DNA from: a bacterium
Lineage (GTDB): Bacteria; Pseudomonadota; Alphaproteobacteria; CAJXXZ01; DAHXLG01
Length of the DNA: 64,000 bases
Assembly (NCBI GenBank): GCA_027371775.1
Contig: DAHXLG010000001.1
Coordinates: 52,698 to 116,697, forward strand
Direction of reading: 5' to 3'
Below are positions 1-8,322 of this stretch, in pieces (position 1 is the stretch's first letter; every line of letters begins with the position of its first letter). Position numbers and translations under genes: made by a program. Under the pieces are notes generated by a model. That model was not told the origin of the DNA. It searched no databases and saw only the letters and a program-made list of their open reading frames with translations.

Positions 1-1
1 T

Positions 2-1063
2 CGTTTGAAGCACATTGTGCCGATTTTTGGATATTGGTCATTTTCTTTGTTTTATGTGTTCTCAGAACTATGGGGTAGCGTTGCTATTACATTGCTTTTC
101 TGGCAGTTTGCAAACTTGAACACAACTAAAGACGAAGTGAAGCGTTTTTATCCTCTCTTTGGTGCATATTCAAACGTTGGTTTGGTTAGTGCAGGTTTTA
201 TTCAAAGATATTCTGTTTCAACTGAGACAACATGTATCATGGTTATTGTTTCTGGTTGTATGTTGATTGCTACTTATTGGTGGATTAACAAGTATGTTTT
301 AGTTGATGCTCCAGTTGTCGCTGATGCTGAAAAAAAACCAAAAGTGAAGTTGTCTGTTATGGAAAGTTTCAAGATGATTTTAAAATCTAGATATCTTGGT
401 TATATTGCAATTTTAACACTTGCGTATGGTATGACATTGAACTTGGTTGAGGTAACTTGGAAAGATCAAGTTAAGCTTCTTTATCCAGAAAAATCCACTT
501 TCCAGGCATTCATGGGTAACTTCTATATTGCTACTGGTATAGCTTCGTTATTGATTGGTTTTACAATGAAAAACGTTGTTAAGAGATTTGGTTGGTTGAT
601 TTCAGCTATGATCACTCCAGTTGTTTTATTGTTGACTTCTGTATTGTTCTATGGATTCACATTGTATTCACACATGTTGCTTCCTATAGCTATTGTTGGT
701 ACAACTTTACCTTTGATTATTGCTGTGATTATTGGTGCTATTCAAAACATCGCAAGCAAGAGTACAAAGTATGCTTTGTTTGATCCTACAACTCAAATGA
801 CTTATATTCCTTTGGAAGACGAGCTAAGAATTAAGGGTAAAGCGGCTGTTGACGTGATCGGTGGTCGCATGGGTAAATCTATGGGCGGACACGTTCAGTC
901 TATAGCTTTGATCTTGATACCAGGAGCAACTCAGTTGACAATTGCACCAGTGCTTATGGGTATTATGCTTGTAATTATTCTCTGGTGGATATATGCTGTT
1001 AAGAAACTAAATAAAGAATATCATCATAAACTGCATGAAAGAGCAGCTGCTGAGGGTAAGTAA
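2..1063 (+). CDS. tlc: ATP/ADP translocase (Tlc/Npt1 family), 5' end outside the window
   Basis: Inner-membrane carrier that exchanges host ATP for bacterial ADP. The frame is open to the left edge and no ribosome binding site precedes the TTG at position 5, so the gene begins outside. About 353 codons are visible; the family is usually near 500 residues, so roughly the first quarter is missing. The visible protein starts with the family-typical stretch FYVFSELWGSVAITLLFWQF, followed by several long hydrophobic segments and the KDEVKRFYPLFG loop. A later segment KYALFDPTTQMTYIPLEDEL is a hallmark of the family, close to the conserved C-terminal loop. It stops 14 bases before rpmA. The family is known from Rickettsiales, Chlamydiae and some Holosporales, always intracellular. 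Which nucleotide this copy carries cannot be told from sequence alone, since paralogs differ. Confidence 0.93.
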   Translation, partial: RLKHIVPIFGYWSFSLFYVFSELWGSVAITLLFWQFANLNTTKDEVKRFYPLFGAYSNVGLVSAGFIQRYSVSTETTCIMVIVSGCMLIATYWWINKYVLVDAPVVADAEKKPKVKLSVMESFKMILKSRYLGYIAILTLAYGMTLNLVEVTWKDQVKLLYPEKSTFQAFMGNFYIATGIASLLIGFTMKNVVKRFGWLISAMITPVVLLLTSVLFYGFTLYSHMLLPIAIVGTTLPLIIAVIIGAIQNIASKSTKYALFDPTTQMTYIPLEDELRIKGKAAVDVIGGRMGKSMGGHVQSIALILIPGATQLTIAPVLMGIMLVIILWWIYAVKKLNKEYHHKLHERAAAEGK

Positions 1064-1077
1064 AGGAGTGTTGATAT

Positions 1078-1323
1078 ATGGCAAGTAAAAAAGCGGGCGG
1101 ATCTACAGAGAACGGGCGAGATTCGGCTGGGCGGCGATTAGGGATAAAGAAGTTCGGTAACGAGCTGGTAATCGCTGGTAATATTATTGTGCGTCAGCGC
1201 GGAACGAAGTTCTTTGCTGGGGCAGGCGTTGGAATGGGCAAAGATCACACGTTGTTTGCCTTGAAAGATGGAAAAGTTAACTTTTCTCAACGTGGACATC
1301 GTAAGATCGTAAACGTTCACTAA
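1078..1323 (+). CDS. rpmA: 50S ribosomal protein L27
   Basis: Component of the large ribosomal subunit whose N-terminus reaches the peptidyl transferase centre. The 81-residue protein is of normal length and opens with the canonical [25 protein letters not shown] type of N-terminus (first 18 residues [18 protein letters not shown]). The start is fixed by AAAGGAG about 8 bases upstream of the ATG. No rplU (L21), its usual upstream partner, lies next to it; an ATP/ADP translocase gene takes that place, which shows the ancestral operon has been broken. A terminator follows directly. Confidence 0.98.
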   Translation: MASKKAGGSTENGRDSAGRRLGIKKFGNELVIAGNIIVRQRGTKFFAGAGVGMGKDHTLFALKDGKVNFSQRGHRKIVNVH

Positions 1324-1338
1324 TTTGTTCACTAAAAT

Positions 1339-1359
1339 CTCCTTTTAGGAGCTTTTTTT
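1339..1359 (+). terminator. Rho-independent terminator after rpmA
   Basis: A perfect 5-bp stem CTCCT/AGGAG with a 3-base loop is followed by C and seven T residues, 15 bases after the rpmA stop codon. Stem and T-tract are the standard intrinsic terminator layout; the stem is short, as is common in AT-rich genomes. Confidence 0.7.
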
Positions 1360-1427
1360 ACATATTGTTGCAATATTATGTTAAATTTATGAAGCAATTT
1401 GGTTTGATAATGAAAATTAGATGTATA

Positions 1428-1745
1428 AGTAATGGTTGGTTTTGCCTATAAAGGTTTTATATAGGGTTTGTTGCTAGCGAGTATAAGATGCTTAAGTACA
1501 AGTTAGTAAGCATAGCACAAATATCATGCTGAATAGAGCATGTTTCACAGGTTGATAGAATGATTGTTTTGTCTTTTGTTCTATGTTTCGTTGATGAAGA
1601 TGTGCTGATGTGTGTTAGCGTATCTTAATGTTATTTATAACAAAGTGCCAGGCTTGCGCATAGAGTATTCATTTTTTTTGATTGCAGTAATGGTTGGTTT
1701 TGCCTATAAAGGTTTTATATAGGGTTTGTTGCTAGCGAGTATAAG
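1428..1745. repeat. 60-bp direct repeat, two copies 258 bp apart
   Basis: A 60-base sequence beginning AGTAATGGTTGGTTTTGCCT occurs identically at 1428-1487 and 1686-1745. Beyond the identical core both copies continue with weaker similarity (ATGCTTAA, then TTTCACAGGTTGA at about 1552 and 1786), so the original unit was probably near 130 bp. No reading frame of useful length spans either copy. The spacer from 1363 to 2393 holds no gene apart from this and the iscA 3' fragment. Function unknown; a decayed tandem duplication or a duplicated small RNA are both possible. Confidence 0.9.
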
Positions 1746-2086
1746 GATGCTTAATAGAGCAAGATAAGTAGCCTACAAGTATATATTTCACAGGTTGAAG
1801 ATGCTCAATATTGCAAATTTGTTTTTTAAGTTCAATTTTGGTAGTTTTCTTACACAGTAGCATGCGATTATAGCGTAACTATTAGAAAGCTAGGTTTTTA
1901 TAAATATTTTCTCACGAAACATTATTCTCTATTAGAAAAGTAAGTGTTGCAAACATGTTTTATGAAAAAATCAGTGTTTTGTATGTTGATTTATAAGTTT
2001 TCTGCTGATAAAGGCATAATTTCGGATATATACACATAATGTTTTCATAATTTTTTTAGATTCTTGAGCTTGTAAGTGTTGTTGTA

Positions 2087-2500
2087 TGGCCTATCTAATT
2101 TTCCTCTTAATTGAATTAGTGGCTAAGTCTTAAATTTATATAATAGTGATCATTGTGCTCGAATTATATGCTCTCTAATTATGTTCGAATTATGCTTTAA
2201 ATATGCTTCAAATGAATTACCTCATTCGGAATTACCGCATCCGCAGGTTTTTTTGTTTGGATTTGCTATTACAAATTCTTCTCTTCCTAATTCTTCAACA
2301 AAGTCTAATGTAATTTGGCCTATCTATAATTTTCCTCTTAATTGAATTGTGGTTAAGTCTGCAATTTATATAATAGTGATCATTGTGCTTTAATTATGCT
2401 GCAAATGAATTACCGCATCCGCAGGTTTTTTTGTTTGGATTTGCTATTACAAATTCTTTTCTTCCTAATTCTTCAACAAAGTCTAGTGTAATTGGATCTA
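2087..2500. repeat. Diverged tandem duplication covering the 3' end of iscA
   Basis: Unit A (2087-2315) and unit B (2316 to about 2500) share the same order of sequence: TGGCCTATCT, TTTTCCTCTTAATTGAATT, TTATATAATAGTGATCATTG, then the last part of iscA on the minus strand. Identity is high but broken by small indels and substitutions. A stretch of 50 bases is identical between 2231-2280 and 2409-2458. Unit B contains the intact iscA end, unit A the broken copy. Confidence 0.9.
2203..2315 (-). pseudogene. Broken copy of the iscA 3' end
   Basis: This segment repeats the region that encodes the C-terminal 35 or so residues of the neighbouring iscA, including the Cys-Gly-Cys-Gly codons, but carries an insertion of about a dozen bases (2220-2231) inside the final codons. 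There is no upstream part of the gene and no start. It is a leftover of a tandem duplication, not a functional gene. Confidence 0.85.
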
Positions 2501-2678
2501 TAAATTGTTTGGAAACTTGGTCTGTTATGATGCATTCTTCAAGTACTATGTTGTTTCCAGATTCATTTGTATAAGAAAGCTCGTACTGAAAGCCTGCGCA
2601 ACCACCTGGTGTGGCGATTATTCTAAGAAATTTTGCATTTTTTAATATTTCGTCTTTAGCCGATTGTGTAATTATCAT
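2394..2678 (-). CDS. iscA: Iron-sulfur cluster assembly A-type carrier (IscA/ErpA/HesB family)
   Basis: Small carrier that accepts or transfers Fe-S clusters to apo-proteins in the cytosol. The 94-residue product has the three conserved cysteines of the family: one in GGCAGF (residue 27) and two in the C-terminal CGCGNSF (residues 86 and 88). It is about a dozen residues shorter than the usual 105-110. No convincing ribosome binding site precedes the ATG. Whether it is the IscA or ErpA type cannot be decided here. It stands alone, not in an isc operon, and its 3' end has been duplicated into the downstream spacer. Confidence 0.9.
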   Translation of the reverse strand: MIITQSAKDEILKNAKFLRIIATPGGCAGFQYELSYTNESGNNIVLEECIITDQVSKQFIDPITLDFVEELGRKEFVIANPNKKTCGCGNSFAA

Positions 2679-2926
2679 ATAGCTAATGTTAGCAGTTATG
2701 AATAAATTAATCTATCATAGCTTGTTTTGATAATTGAGCAAGTTTTGTAATTAGATTTAAAATATATTTGCCTTTATAAGATGCGTCTTTTCTATGTTTT
2801 ATACAAAATTTTGCTTGTCCTTGATATGTTGTGTGAGAGCTTCTTGTGTGCATTTTTATAGATATAAATTTGCTTGACAAAATAAATAATAGCATGCAAG
2901 TTTTTCTTTTTGAAAAGCTGAAAAAG

Positions 2927-2997
2927 CTGGAAAACCTGGATTCGAACCAGGGATGCCCGATCCAGAGTCGGGAGTTTTGCCACTAAACTATTTTCCA
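2927..2997 (-). tRNA. tRNA-Gln (anticodon CTG)
   Basis: Read on the minus strand, TGGAAAA pairs with TTTTCCA as the acceptor stem. The U1-A72 first pair and discriminator G73 are the known identity elements of glutamine tRNA. The anticodon stem CCCGA/TCGGG carries loop CTCTGGA, giving anticodon CTG. The T arm CCTGG-TTCGAAT-CCAGG is perfect. CCA is not encoded. Confidence 0.93.
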
Positions 2998-3022
2998 ATT
3001 GTACGCTTAAATGCGCAAAACT

Positions 3023-3051
3023 ATGATAATATATCTTATAAATTTTTGAAA
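3023..3051 (-). promoter_or_regulatory. Likely sigma-70 promoter of tRNA-Gln
   Basis: On the minus strand TTTCAA (3046-3051) and TATCAT (3023-3028) are separated by exactly 17 bases, and transcription would start about 20 bases before the tRNA. The spacing and position are right; the -35 match is four of six, so this is a prediction. The rest of the spacer, 3052-3427, shows no gene. Confidence 0.45.
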
Positions 3052-3427
3052 GATCAAAAGTAAATTTACTAATTAGATTACTCTAATTTTTGTGTTTTTC
3101 GAGCATCAAATAGGCCTGTTTGTGCAGTACCAAACAACATTTTTGATATATGATTTTTATTTATATTATTCTTGCGGTTTTGTAAATTCAATTAAAATTT
3201 CTCACCAAGAAAATGATTTGTTGTTATCATTAAAAAATTGCATAAAACACTTTCAGTTTATATTTCCATGGCTTTCATCACTCAAGAAAATATTATCAAT
3301 CGAGTTTCTTTTGCCATTTGTTTAAAACTCTCACAACTAAATTTTTTTATAATAAATATTATTTTTGCTCAATTGACTTTTTATCAACGATCTTTCATTG
3401 TTTTTGTGAATAATATAACATACTTCC

Positions 3428-4762
3428 ATGCAATTAGAAGATTTAGTGGCCTTATGTAAAAGACGTGGTTTTGTATATCAATCATCCGCAATTTATGGTG
3501 GTTTACAAGGTTTTTTTGATTATGGTCCATTGGGTGTTGAGTTGAAAAATAATATTAAAAATGCATGGTGGCGTGAGATTGTGCATTTGCGTGAAGATGT
3601 GTATGGTCTTGATTCTGCGATTATTCTTAACAAGAGTGTGCTCAATCATTCTGGTCATTCTGATACATTTCATGATATTTTGATCGATTGTAAAGAATGT
3701 AAGTGTAGATTTCGTGATGATGAAATGAAGACGAAAAATGAGTGTCCTGGATGTGGCTGTGCTGATTTAAGTCAGCCACGTGAGTTTAATTTAATGATGC
3801 ATGTTAATCTTGGACCCACGCATGGAGTTCATGGAGTGTTACGTCCTGAAACTGCGCAAGGTGTGTTTATTAATTTCAAGAATGTTTGTGATAGTTTTAG
3901 TCCGACACTGCCATTTGGAATAGCTCAAATAGGCAAGGCATTTCGTAATGAAATTACGCCACGTAATTTTGTATTTCGTGTACGTGAATTTGAGCAAATG
4001 GAATTAGAATTTTTTATAAAGCGTGATCAAGCAGATAAATGGTTTGCTTATTGGGTTGAGCAGCGTGTTGCATGGTGGAAGAAAATTGGCGTTACCAACA
4101 TCAAGTTGCTTAATCAAAAGCCTCAAGAGCTTGCTCATTATTCAAGTGCTACAACTGATATTGCTTTTGAGTTTCCGCATGGGTTAGAAGAGGTGGAAGG
4201 TATTGCAAACAGAGGTGATTTTGATTTGGGTAGTCACACAAAAATGCAAGAGCAATTTGATATTAAGGCTAAGGTAAAAGAGAACAAAGATAGCGTTGAT
4301 AAATTGTGCATGCACGAAGATGGTGCTTCATTTATACCTAATTTAGTGGAGACATCGTCTGGTTTGGACCGTGCATTTTTAGCCGTTTTAGCTTCAGCAT
4401 ATTGTGTAGAAAAAATTGATGAAAGTGAGCGAGTGGTATTGAAGTTGCATCCAGCACTTGCTCCAATAAAAGCGGCAGTGATACCGTTGGCAAAAAACAG
4501 GCCAGAGTTAGTAGCACTAGCGCGTAAGATATTTACTAATTTGAAAGCTTGCAACATTTTTCCAGTAGAATTAGAATCAGGAGGCAATATTGGAAAGTGC
4601 TATCGTAAGCATGATGAGATTGGTACTCCGTTTTGTATCACGGTTGATTTTGATACTCTTGAAACAAACAAGGTGACAGTACGCGATAGAGATACAATGC
4701 AGCAAATCCATGTTCATATTGATGATGTTGTTACGTTTATTGAAGAAAAAATTAGGTTGTAG
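3428..4762 (+). CDS. glyQS: Glycyl-tRNA synthetase, single-chain (alpha2) class
   Basis: Charges tRNA-Gly with glycine. The 444-residue protein is the compact single-subunit form also found in Gram-positives, Mycoplasma and Thermus and, larger, in eukaryotes. The N-terminus has the family signature SAIYGGLQGFFDYGPLGVEL. A zinc-type insertion follows (CKECKC and CPGCGC, about residues 88-116). Motif 2 is in FRNEITPRNFVFRVREFEQM and motif 3 in SSGLDRAFLAVL. The last hundred residues are the HisRS-like anticodon-binding domain (HPALAPIKAAVIPL onward). Most proteobacteria instead use the unrelated two-gene glyQ/glyS enzyme, so this copy may have been acquired by transfer. Upstream and downstream spacers are long, suggesting a single-gene transcript. 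Confidence 0.95.
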   Translation: MQLEDLVALCKRRGFVYQSSAIYGGLQGFFDYGPLGVELKNNIKNAWWREIVHLREDVYGLDSAIILNKSVLNHSGHSDTFHDILIDCKECKCRFRDDEMKTKNECPGCGCADLSQPREFNLMMHVNLGPTHGVHGVLRPETAQGVFINFKNVCDSFSPTLPFGIAQIGKAFRNEITPRNFVFRVREFEQMELEFFIKRDQADKWFAYWVEQRVAWWKKIGVTNIKLLNQKPQELAHYSSATTDIAFEFPHGLEEVEGIANRGDFDLGSHTKMQEQFDIKAKVKENKDSVDKLCMHEDGASFIPNLVETSSGLDRAFLAVLASAYCVEKIDESERVVLKLHPALAPIKAAVIPLAKNRPELVALARKIFTNLKACNIFPVELESGGNIGKCYRKHDEIGTPFCITVDFDTLETNKVTVRDRDTMQQIHVHIDDVVTFIEEKIRL

Positions 4763-5587
4763 TTTTTTTTTAAATTGCTATTTGTTTATACATTTTATGC
4801 AAAAAGTTCAGGTAGTGTTCTGTTTTCAATTGCTTTGACAAAAAATTTACTAATATCTAGTTTCTTATTCCTTTTATGCTATATGTAATAACAAAATTGC
4901 ACAACCTTATTTATTATCACTTTCATTTTAATTTGCTACAAGCATTTATCTATATTTGAAGATTTTTTGTAATCGAAATTGCTTCAATTGCTTGCTTTTG
5001 TTTGCTTTCTCATTTTGCGTTGGGATAGCAATTTATCATCTTCATCGCGATTGCTTTTTCGTTTTGCCTTTTTTTGTTTCTTTTTTTTTAGCATTGCATG
5101 TTTTCTTGCAGCTTTTTTACCTATTTTGCTTGAAATTCCAGCTTGTTCTTTTTTTTGCGTGTTTTTGTATGAGCTCTTTTTCGATTAGTTCTTTTGGTTT
5201 TTTAAGTGTAGAGTTTTTTTATTTTTTCATTTTTCTTCTGGTTGCTTATTTTTGTTTTTGCTTTGCGTTTGATATTTTTTCATTGAGTTAAAAGATTCTT
5301 TTTAAATTTCTTCTTTATCTATTCTAAAAAAATTTTTGCTTACTCTCTTTTTTAGCCATCCATAATCAAAATATGTAATATTACTTTTCTTACATGTATT
5401 TTGTGATGCATCTCTTGTTTTTTGTATCTTAAAACTTCTTATAGCCAAAATGTTTACTATTAGCAACATGTTTTTCTATAAAACGATATTGTTTAATGTA
5501 TTTTTTGGTTGGTATTTCATAAACATGCTATAATATTATTTTTTGCAAAAGTTTTGTACGTTTTATTAGAATATCGTATCAATTGCT
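4763..5587. other. Long T-rich spacer without a convincing gene
   Basis: The plus strand is very rich in T and its open frames encode only Phe/Cys/Leu-rich strings, as expected from base composition. On the minus strand about 5010-5180 can be read as a 50-60 residue lysine-rich string that has no start codon or family resemblance. This is the position where the missing N-terminal half of mfd would be expected if it had decayed in place, but no recognisable remnant is seen. Confidence 0.6.
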
Positions 5588-5616
5588 TTGACCAATTTGC
5601 TTGAATGTTATAGTAT
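5588..5616 (+). promoter_or_regulatory. Sigma-70 promoter of mfd
   Basis: TTGACC (5588-5593) and TAGTAT (5611-5616) are separated by exactly 17 bases, both close to consensus. The predicted transcript starts about 65 bases before the mfd ATG at 5687. It supports the view that the short mfd is expressed from its own promoter. Confidence 0.65.
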
Positions 5617-5686
5617 ATTTTCTAGTTGTGTAGTTATTTGATTTTTGCGCAAGTATATATGAATTTGCTGGAGTGGACAATAAAAT

Positions 5687-7744
5687 ATGCTTTTTGGTTT
5701 TGAGGTAGGTGATTATTTATTGCATCCAAAATATGGTCTTGGCAGATTTTGTGGAATGGAGTTTATGAATCTGCTTGGTAGTGGATATGAGTTTGCTAAG
5801 ATGGAATACAAGAGCAATACATATATTTATGTCCCAGTTTTTAATATCGATATTTTGAAATTTCACAGCCCTAAAGATAGTGATCTTGAAATTGAGCAGA
5901 TTGGTTCTTCAAAAATTTTGCGCAAAAAAAAGAAGTTCAAAGAGGATGTTTACAAGGTTGCAAAAGAATTAGCTCAGCTTGCTGCCGCGCGTAAGTTACT
6001 TAAAGTTGATTCGTTTGCTCTTGCGCATGATTACGATGCATTTTGTGATACATTTGAGCACCAGTTAACTCCATCTCAAAAAAAAGCTCAGGATGATATT
6101 ATAGCCGATCTAATTCAAACTATTCCAATGGACCGTCTTGTTTGCGGTGATGTTGGTTTTGGTAAAACTGAGATTGCATTGCGTGCTGCCTTTATTACAC
6201 TGCGCGCTAATAAAAAAGTTTTGCTATTAGCTCCTACAACTATTTTGGCTCAGCAACATTACAAGCTGTGCCAAGAAAGGTTTTTGCAGTTTGGTTTTAA
6301 AGTTGGCGTGAGCACTCGTTTTGATAGTGTGAATGATTTAAATGATTGGAAAAATGGTGATATTGATATTCTAATTTCAACTGCAAGTAATAAAGGTATT
6401 AAACGTTTGTTGCGCAATGATATTGGCCTGATTATCTTAGATGAAGAGCAACATTTTGGAGCGAAATTTAAAGAAGAGGCTCGTGCATTTGGTAATTTTT
6501 TACAGCTAAGTGCAACTCCAATCCCGCGTACGCTTAACCTTGCTTTGTCTGGGATTAAGGATATTAGTGTATTGGATATACCTCCTTTGAAACGCAAGAA
6601 TGTTGTAATGAAAATTATTTATGATTATGAGCTTGAAAATGATGTTAGCATTGAAAAAATTATTCATCAAGAACTAGAAAATGGCGGACGCGTATTTTTA
6701 GTTGTGCCTCGTATCAGTTTTATTCAAGAAGTTGAACTCCAGTTAGCTAAGTTTAAAAAGAAAGTGAATTATGTTGTTATGCACGGACGTCTTAAATCAC
6801 ACGATGTTGAGGAGAACATGCGTAATTTCAAATCAGGCGCTAATCCTGTTTTAATTGCGACCAACATTATTGAATCTGGTTTGAACATTTTGCAGGCAAA
6901 TTTGATGATTATTTTTCGTCCGCATATGTTTGGCATAGGCCAGCTTTATCAATTACGTGGCAGGGTAGGTCGTTTTGATAGTGTTGGACATATTTACCTT
7001 ATTGCTCCAATAATGCTAAAAGAAATTGCTCAAGAGCGGTTGCAGATATTAGTTGATCATAGTTTTTTGGGGGCTAATATGTCACTGGCTATGCACGATG
7101 TTTCTGTAAGAGGGGCAGGTTCGGTATTGGGTACAAGCCAAAGTGGCAAAGATCACGGATTTGGTTTAGAGGCTTATTATGATATGTTAACTGCTGCTTT
7201 AAAAGAATTGGGGATGAAAAAAGTTGAAATTGATGAGCAAAAATCTGTGCCGAACAAGCAAAATGCACATAAAGATAGTTCGTTATTTGATTGTACTTTT
7301 GAAGGTTTTACTCATGCATTTATTCCAGAAGATTTTATGGAAGAGCATATGCGTCTTGATTTTTATAAAAAACTTAGCAAGGTTGATAATGCCCATGAAT
7401 TTGAGCAGATACGTGCGCAGTTTGAGTATTTTAGTCAAGATAAGCTTCCAATTGAAATTGAGAATTTTTTTGAAATAATTGAAATGCGATATTTGATTAA
7501 GCAGTATTCGAATCAATATGAATATCAACCAATTAAACGAGTGATTAAGAAAATGATTAGCGAGAATAAATCATATACGTTGGTTTTTGATAAGCAGCAT
7601 AAGTTTTCACAACTTGCGTTTGCAGATAAGTTTAAGTTTGAGGTGAAATTGCCTCCTGCTTACAAAATTAATGAAGATTATCGGGTTGAGTTTGCTTTGA
7701 ATGTGAATTTAGTAGAGGTGCTCAAGAGCATGACAAATATATGA
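5687..7744 (+). CDS. mfd: Mfd-type helicase lacking the N-terminal UvrA-binding half
   Basis: Mfd removes stalled RNA polymerase from DNA and recruits UvrA. This protein has 685 residues against about 1150 in the family. It begins directly with the RNA-polymerase-interaction domain (FEVGDYLLHPKYGLGRFCGM, residues 4-23), followed by the RecG-like motor: Walker A GDVGFGKTE, DEEQHFG box, SATPIPRTL, the ATNIIESG region and LRGRVGRFD. Next comes the RecG-type translocation motif (VRGAGSVLGTSQSG) and a C-terminal domain 7. The whole UvrB-like N-terminal module is missing. A good promoter lies right upstream and the reading frame is clean, so the short form looks maintained. The inference is that it still displaces polymerase but cannot recruit UvrA. 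In the full protein domain 7 masks the UvrA-binding surface, so its retention alone is noteworthy. Confidence 0.92.
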   Translation: MLFGFEVGDYLLHPKYGLGRFCGMEFMNLLGSGYEFAKMEYKSNTYIYVPVFNIDILKFHSPKDSDLEIEQIGSSKILRKKKKFKEDVYKVAKELAQLAAARKLLKVDSFALAHDYDAFCDTFEHQLTPSQKKAQDDIIADLIQTIPMDRLVCGDVGFGKTEIALRAAFITLRANKKVLLLAPTTILAQQHYKLCQERFLQFGFKVGVSTRFDSVNDLNDWKNGDIDILISTASNKGIKRLLRNDIGLIILDEEQHFGAKFKEEARAFGNFLQLSATPIPRTLNLALSGIKDISVLDIPPLKRKNVVMKIIYDYELENDVSIEKIIHQELENGGRVFLVVPRISFIQEVELQLAKFKKKVNYVVMHGRLKSHDVEENMRNFKSGANPVLIATNIIESGLNILQANLMIIFRPHMFGIGQLYQLRGRVGRFDSVGHIYLIAPIMLKEIAQERLQILVDHSFLGANMSLAMHDVSVRGAGSVLGTSQSGKDHGFGLEAYYDMLTAALKELGMKKVEIDEQKSVPNKQNAHKDSSLFDCTFEGFTHAFIPEDFMEEHMRLDFYKKLSKVDNAHEFEQIRAQFEYFSQDKLPIEIENFFEIIEMRYLIKQYSNQYEYQPIKRVIKKMISENKSYTLVFDKQHKFSQLAFADKFKFEVKLPPAYKINEDYRVEFALNVNLVEVLKSMTNI

Positions 7745-8121
7745 TTAGTGTTGAGCAGTTTCATCAGACCAAACTAGATTTTGTGTATAAGTTTTCAAAC
7801 ATTCAAAGAAGTTGTTAAGTGCAGCAAATTAGGTGGTTTTTGTATTAAGATGGAATTTCATATTTTATAAATATTATTTTCTATAAAATATGACTTAACA
7901 TTTGCGCTTAATGTTTTTCTACAATGTTTGTGATGTGCTTTTTTGTTATTAACTAGAAGATAGCTTAAAATTATTGCTTGAATAATCATTTATAGATACT
8001 ATAAAACTCATTGAGTGTGATTTTTATTTTTTGCTAGTTTGCTTTGGCAGGATTTTATTCCTTTTATCGATTATTTTATGGATATTTAAACATCTTTTTA
8101 AACTCTAATTTAGTCTTCTTA
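7741..8121. other. Spacer after mfd with a 25-codon leftover frame
   Basis: An ATG at 7741 overlaps the mfd stop codon (ATGA), a typical layout for translational coupling, but the frame closes after 25 codons (MISVEQFHQTKLDFVYKFSN...). It may be the head of a lost downstream gene. The rest, up to the rlpA fragment, has no gene I can recognise. Confidence 0.4.
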
Positions 8122-8214
8122 AAGCTGAATTGAAAGTATCCATTTAATATGTTTCTCATGCAATTTTTCTTTTATGAGCTTTTATAAGGTTAGCTAACGT
8201 TGAATCCTAATTTT
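8122..8214 (-). pseudogene. Broken copy of the rlpA 3' end
   Basis: Segments AGCTGAAT, TATCCATTTAATATGT, TTTCTTTTATGAGC, TTAGCTAAC and AATCCTAATT appear here in the same order as in the last 120 bases of the intact rlpA at 8333-8460, with several deletions of 3-10 bases between them. It is a decayed direct duplication of the C-terminal coding part, separated from the gene by about 100 bases. Confidence 0.8.
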
Positions 8215-8322
8215 TATTTATTGATTTATGTTTGATTGAGCAAGGTTTATTTGTGAATTTTCTGCTGCGATGAATTGATTTTGGCAGTTATAAGTTTATG
8301 ATTGCTAATTCTTTAACCGTAG

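Noticed and set aside
1428..1745. CRISPR-like repeat pair
   Set aside because: Only two copies of 60 bases with a 198-base gap, no further units and no cas genes.
2707..2998. Minus-strand frames between iscA and tRNA-Gln
   Set aside because: They overlap the tRNA or have no start signals or conserved content.
5010..5180. Lysine-rich minus-strand frame in the glyQS-mfd spacer
   Set aside because: No start codon or ribosome binding site, and low-complexity composition expected from the base content.
4956..5291. 111-codon plus-strand frame and overlapping 69-codon frame
   Set aside because: Phe/Cys/Leu-only composition follows from T-rich DNA; no binding site, no family resemblance.
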